The notes beneath the pieces are model-generated. The model did not search any database. It was not told the origin of the DNA and was given only the letters and a program-made list of their open reading frames with translations. Of a stretch of 56,291 bases of DNA, positions 53,146 through 56,291 are shown piece after piece; position 1 is the first letter of the stretch; every line of letters begins with the position of its first letter. This DNA is from Geminicoccaceae bacterium (lineage in GTDB: Bacteria > Pseudomonadota > Alphaproteobacteria > Geminicoccales > Geminicoccaceae). Location: NCBI GenBank assembly GCA_028279345.1, contig JANQNY010000055.1:1-56291 (forward strand), given 5' to 3'. The position numbers and the translations under genes are program-made.

Positions 53146-54055
53146 GCCCCGGCCCACGACCGAGCCAGGCGGCACCACGGACACCCGAGCTGTCGCCGTG
53201 CCGTGCCCGGCGGAATGCCGTGTCTATGGCGTCGGCGAAGACCCACCGGTGCCAGCGCGCGGGCACGTCGCCGTAGAGCACTTCGAGGTTGGAGGCACCG
53301 CCGCCGACGACGATGACGTCGGGATCGAACAGGTTGATGACGGTGGCGCACGCCTTGGCGAAGCGCTCCACGTAGCGGTCGAGCACAGCCGCGGCCGCGA
53401 GGTCTCCAGCCGCGGCCCGCGTCGCCGCGTCTGCCGCGTCCACGCCGTCGCCCAACGCGCGTGACGCCTCCCGGCCGAGCGCCGTGCCGCTGAGCCACGT
53501 CTCGATGCAGCCATGCCGTCCGCACCAGCAGAGAGGCCCTGGCCACTCGTCGGCGTCGGGCCAGGGCAGGGGGTTGTGGCCCCATTCGCCGGCGATGCCG
53601 TTGGCACCGCGGATCGCCACGCCGTCCAGCACCAGACCGCCGCCTGTGCCCGTGCCCGCGATGATCCCGAAGACGGCGTGCGCGCCCGCGCCGGCGCCGT
53701 CGGTCGCCTCGGAGAGCGCAAGACAGTCGGCGTCATTGGCGCAGGCGACCGCGCGATCCAACGCTGCCGCCATGTCGCGGCCGAACGGGCGTCCGTTGAG
53801 CCAGACCGAATTGGCGTTGCGGATGAGGCCCGTGCGCGGCGACAGCGAACCCGGGTGGCCGATGCCGACCGTGCCGCGCGCACCCAGCTCCTGCTCCGCG
53901 GAGCGCACGAGCTCGGCGATCGCGCGGATGGTGGCGCCGTAGTCATCGCGCGGAGATGCGATGCGCCGCCGCAGCAGCGTCGTTCCGTTATCGCCGAGCG
54001 CGATCACCTCCGTCTTGGTGCCACCGAGGTCGATCCCGATGGCCGGCGACGGCAC
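53123..54055 (-). CDS. ROK-family sugar kinase
   Basis: A 310-residue cytoplasmic kinase. The ATP site is GIDLGGTKTEVIAL at about residue 7-20; catalytic Asp and substrate site are in NDADCLALSEA; IIAGTGTGGGLV, GEWGHNPLP and the zinc motif CWCGRHGCIE follow. The family phosphorylates fructose, glucose or N-acetylhexosamines and the sequence does not settle which. The GTG at 54055 lies 8 nt after the rpmG stop, so it is read with or after rpmG. Confidence 0.93.
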   Translation of the reverse strand: MPSPAIGIDLGGTKTEVIALGDNGTTLLRRRIASPRDDYGATIRAIAELVRSAEQELGARGTVGIGHPGSLSPRTGLIRNANSVWLNGRPFGRDMAAALDRAVACANDADCLALSEATDGAGAGAHAVFGIIAGTGTGGGLVLDGVAIRGANGIAGEWGHNPLPWPDADEWPGPLCWCGRHGCIETWLSGTALGREASRALGDGVDAADAATRAAAGDLAAAAVLDRYVERFAKACATVINLFDPDVIVVGGGASNLEVLYGDVPARWHRWVFADAIDTAFRRARHGDSSGVRGAAWLGRGPGLTHRPAG

Positions 54056-54063
54056 TTTAAAAG

Positions 54064-54231
54064 CTACTTGATCTTGGATTCCGTGAACTCGACGTGCTTG
54101 CGCAGCTTCGGGTCGTACTTCTTCATCTTGAGCTTTTCGGTGGTGTTCCGAGTGTTTTTCTTAGCGGTGTAGAAGTACCCGGTACCGGCACTGCTCACGA
54201 GCTTGATGAGCACCGTCGTGGGCTTGGCCAT
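54064..54231 (-). CDS. rpmG: 50S ribosomal protein L33
   Basis: A 55-residue basic protein of the large ribosomal subunit, [18 protein letters not shown] at the start, then [16 protein letters not shown] and [19 protein letters not shown]. It belongs to the form without the zinc CxxC motifs. It lies between rnr, which is upstream with a 69-nt gap, and the ROK kinase gene 8 nt downstream. rnr followed by rpmG is a usual alphaproteobacterial order. The short ROK gap suggests co-transcription, which would give that gene high basal expression. Confidence 0.97.
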   Translation of the reverse strand: MAKPTTVLIKLVSSAGTGYFYTAKKNTRNTTEKLKMKKYDPKLRKHVEFTESKIK

Positions 54232-54300
54232 GGCGTAATCCTCGAGGGCGGAGATCGGCGGCGGAAGATGCGAGCAACGGGGCTCGCTGTCAACCGTCGC

Positions 54301-56291
54301 TCAGCGGCGGCGCCGCCGTTGCAAGTGGTTGAAGCGGCGGCCGATGCGGCGGCCGGGGCGGCGTTCAGTCGCCGAGCGGTGGTCGACAACGCTGCCGAGG
54401 AGGCCGCCGGTTAGTACGTCGGCTTCGACCAGCTCAATCTCGACCGCGTCACCCGGCCCGAAATGGGTGCCGGTGCGCTCGCCGAACAGCGCGCTCTGCG
54501 TCTCGTCGTAGACGAAGAACTCGGCGCCCAGCGTCGAGATCGGCACGAACACGTCTGCGCCGGTATCGGCTAGCCTGATGAACAGGCCCGCCTTGGTCGC
54601 CGAACTGATGCGGCCCGAGAACCGCGCGCCGACGCGGTCCCGCAGATAAAGCGTCACGAAGCGGTCGACCGTGCGCCGTTCTGCTTCCATGGCCCGCCGC
54701 TCGCAGCCGGAGACGGCAATCCCCAGCTCGATCAGCGGCTCGTGCTCGTGGCGGACGCCGCCGGGGCCGAGCTCGAGCGCCTCGATCAACGCCCGATGCA
54801 CGACAAGGTCGGCGTAGCGGCGGATGGGCGAGGTGAAGTGCGCGTAGTGCCGCAGATTGAGGCCGAAATGGCCAATGTTCTTGGGGCTGTAGACGGCCTG
54901 AGCCTGCGCTCTGAGGATGAAGCCATTGATGACCTCCTCGAGCGGATGCTCGTCGATCTGCCGCAAGAGCTTCTCGAAGTCGCGCGGTGCCCGCAGGTGA
55001 TGCGCTTGAGCCTTGATCCCTTGGCTCTGCAGAAGCTGAGCCAAGGCTTCGATGCGATCGGGCTGCGGTCGATCGTGCACCCGGTAGAGCACCTCGCGTC
55101 GCCGTGCCTGAAGCGTCTCCGCGGCCGCGACATTGGCCGCCACCATGAACTCCTCGATGAGCCGGTGTGCGTCGAGGCGTTCGCGGGCGACGATGCGCAA
55201 CGGCCGGGCGCCATCGTCCAGTTCGACGACCCGTTCGGGCAGGTCGAGGTCGAGTGTCCCGCGGGCGCGCCGCCCGCGGTCGAGCGCTTCCCAGGCGGCA
55301 AAGAGCGGGCGGACGACCGGCTCCAGCAGCGGTGCGGTGGCCTCATCTGGCCGCCCGTCGACGGCGGCCTGGACCTGAGCGTAGGTCAGCCGCGCCGCCG
55401 ATCGCATGAGCCCACGGCCGAAGCGATGGCGGCGGAGCGCGCCTTCGGCGTCGATCACCATCTCTACCGCCATGCACGCGCGCAGCTCGCCGGGCTTGAG
55501 CGAGCAGAGCCCGTTAGAGAGCGCTTCCGGCAGCATTGGGATGACACGATCGGGAAAGTAGACCGAGTTGCCGCGCGTCCGCGCTTCTCGGTCCAACGCG
55601 TCGTCGGGGCGCACATACCAAGCGACATCGGCGATGGCGACGACCAGCCGAAACCCGCCGGCGTTGGACGGGTCGTCGTCGGCCATGGCGCCGACGGCGT
55701 CGTCGAAGTCGCGCGCGTCGGCGCCATCGATCGTGACGAGCGGCAGCTCCATCAGGTCGATACGGCCGTCGGCGCTGGGCAGGGTCCGCGCGGCGGCCTG
55801 CTCCAGTGCCGCGGGCGCGAAGGCTTCCGGCAGGCCGAGCGTAGCTGCGGCCAAGTGGCTGAACTGGCGCGGGTCGTCGCCCGTCCCGATGCGCCGCACG
55901 ACCCGGCCGCGGCGGAGACCCATCCGCTCAGGCGTGATCGCCTCGGCCTCGACCAGGTCGCCCGCCACGGCGGCGCCCATCAGATGCGGGTCGAGCCGCA
56001 TGCCACGTTCGCGGCGATTGGCCGGGCGGAGTTGAAAGCCGTCGGCGACCTGCTCCACCAGGCCCATGACGCGGCCGCCGTCGCTCGGCAGGATGCGGAT
56101 CAGCTGTGCGTCGTAGGCGCCGTCGGCACGCTGTTCGGTGCGGACGAGCACGCGGTCGCCCAGGCCGGGCGCCCGGCCGCGCACGTTCTCGGGCGCCAGG
56201 CGCAGCTCGGCATCGACCTCGCCGGCGCCACCCGTCGGTCGGAGGGCCAGCTCGCCGTCGTCGTCGGCTGCGGTCACCACAGCGACGACGA
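54301..56291 (-). CDS. rnr: Ribonuclease R (5' end outside the window)
   Basis: A 3'-5' exoribonuclease of the RNB family. At least 663 residues are visible: OB-fold region, the RNB catalytic block TIDGADARDFDDAVGAM and DVAWYVRPDDALDREA, NGLCSLKPGELRACMAVEM, the YRVHDRP and HFTSPIRRYADLVVHRAL motifs, and a C-terminal S1 domain (DRVGARFSGRISSATKAGLFIRL). The end is a basic Arg-rich tail (RRPGRRIGRRFNHLQRRRRR), as in many RNase R proteins. The reading frame is open to the right edge, so the N-terminal roughly 100 residues lie outside. Confidence 0.95.
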   Translation of the reverse strand, partial: VVAVVTAADDDGELALRPTGGAGEVDAELRLAPENVRGRAPGLGDRVLVRTEQRADGAYDAQLIRILPSDGGRVMGLVEQVADGFQLRPANRRERGMRLDPHLMGAAVAGDLVEAEAITPERMGLRRGRVVRRIGTGDDPRQFSHLAAATLGLPEAFAPAALEQAAARTLPSADGRIDLMELPLVTIDGADARDFDDAVGAMADDDPSNAGGFRLVVAIADVAWYVRPDDALDREARTRGNSVYFPDRVIPMLPEALSNGLCSLKPGELRACMAVEMVIDAEGALRRHRFGRGLMRSAARLTYAQVQAAVDGRPDEATAPLLEPVVRPLFAAWEALDRGRRARGTLDLDLPERVVELDDGARPLRIVARERLDAHRLIEEFMVAANVAAAETLQARRREVLYRVHDRPQPDRIEALAQLLQSQGIKAQAHHLRAPRDFEKLLRQIDEHPLEEVINGFILRAQAQAVYSPKNIGHFGLNLRHYAHFTSPIRRYADLVVHRALIEALELGPGGVRHEHEPLIELGIAVSGCERRAMEAERRTVDRFVTLYLRDRVGARFSGRISSATKAGLFIRLADTGADVFVPISTLGAEFFVYDETQSALFGERTGTHFGPGDAVEIELVEADVLTGGLLGSVVDHRSATERRPGRRIGRRFNHLQRRRRR

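Overview
The window is about 56.3 kb of gene-dense, very GC-rich bacterial chromosome and reads as an alphaproteobacterium, probably from the Rhodospirillales/Geminicoccales side. The signs are the bamD-recN order, an EipB (DUF1849) envelope protein, a DUF1127 protein, aerobic-type cobalamin genes (cobN, cobO), opgC/opgH glucan genes and frequent GTG/TTG starts behind good Shine-Dalgarno (SD) sequences. I see no rRNA, tRNA, CRISPR array, prophage, insertion sequence or plasmid function. Most of the window is core or metabolic sequence.

Layout. 1-11.2 kb: recN (cut by the left edge) and bamD; an XRE regulator; a minus-strand run of GST, APH/P-loop kinase, CYTH-CHAD protein and an orphan ParA; a VWA plus J-domain pair; galU and a phosphomannomutase/phosphoglucomutase for sugar-nucleotide supply. 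11.2-17.3 kb: small membrane protein, secreted MBL hydrolase, a tiny transcription unit with a perfect 14-nt SD, a 25-codon ORF and an intrinsic terminator, a SOUL lipoprotein, then ppk2, ackA and fabI. 17.3-23.5 kb: riboflavin genes (RibD-type reductase divergent from ribA), a creatininase-family amidohydrolase, and opgC facing opgH. 23.5-27.1 kb: NsrR-like Rrf2 regulator, M20 peptidase, and a YafY/WYL regulator divergent from a DUF1127 gene across a perfect 10-bp inverted repeat.

27.3-33.1 kb: a TRAP-type binding protein followed by a glutamine-synthetase-like ligase, an aldehyde dehydrogenase and an iron-type alcohol dehydrogenase, with a convergent SDR. This combination suggests gamma-glutamylation-dependent use of an amino alcohol. 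33.3-37.0 kb: YfhO-like membrane protein, VOC protein, AraC regulator. 37.1-48.3 kb: a tetrapyrrole block on the minus strand (MBL, HugZ, cobU, hemN, cobN, cobO), interrupted by a putative PD-(D/E)XK protein, an HlyD/DUF3302-like membrane pair and, on the opposite strand, a lower-GC HEPN-like gene. 48.4-56.3 kb: MTA/SAH nucleosidase, leaderless PhnD-like protein, allantoate-amidohydrolase-like enzyme coupled to a 2-hydroxyacid dehydrogenase, eipB, ROK kinase, rpmG and rnr (cut by the right edge).

The signals I rate highest are the anti-SD micro-ORF unit at 12.9 kb, the overlapping ParA/CYTH-CHAD pair (a possible polyphosphate-granule positioning system), the YafY operator pair, the gamma-glutamyl amino-alcohol cluster, and the HEPN-like and PD-(D/E)XK-like proteins flanking cobN. 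Functions are assigned by reading motifs; no database search was run.
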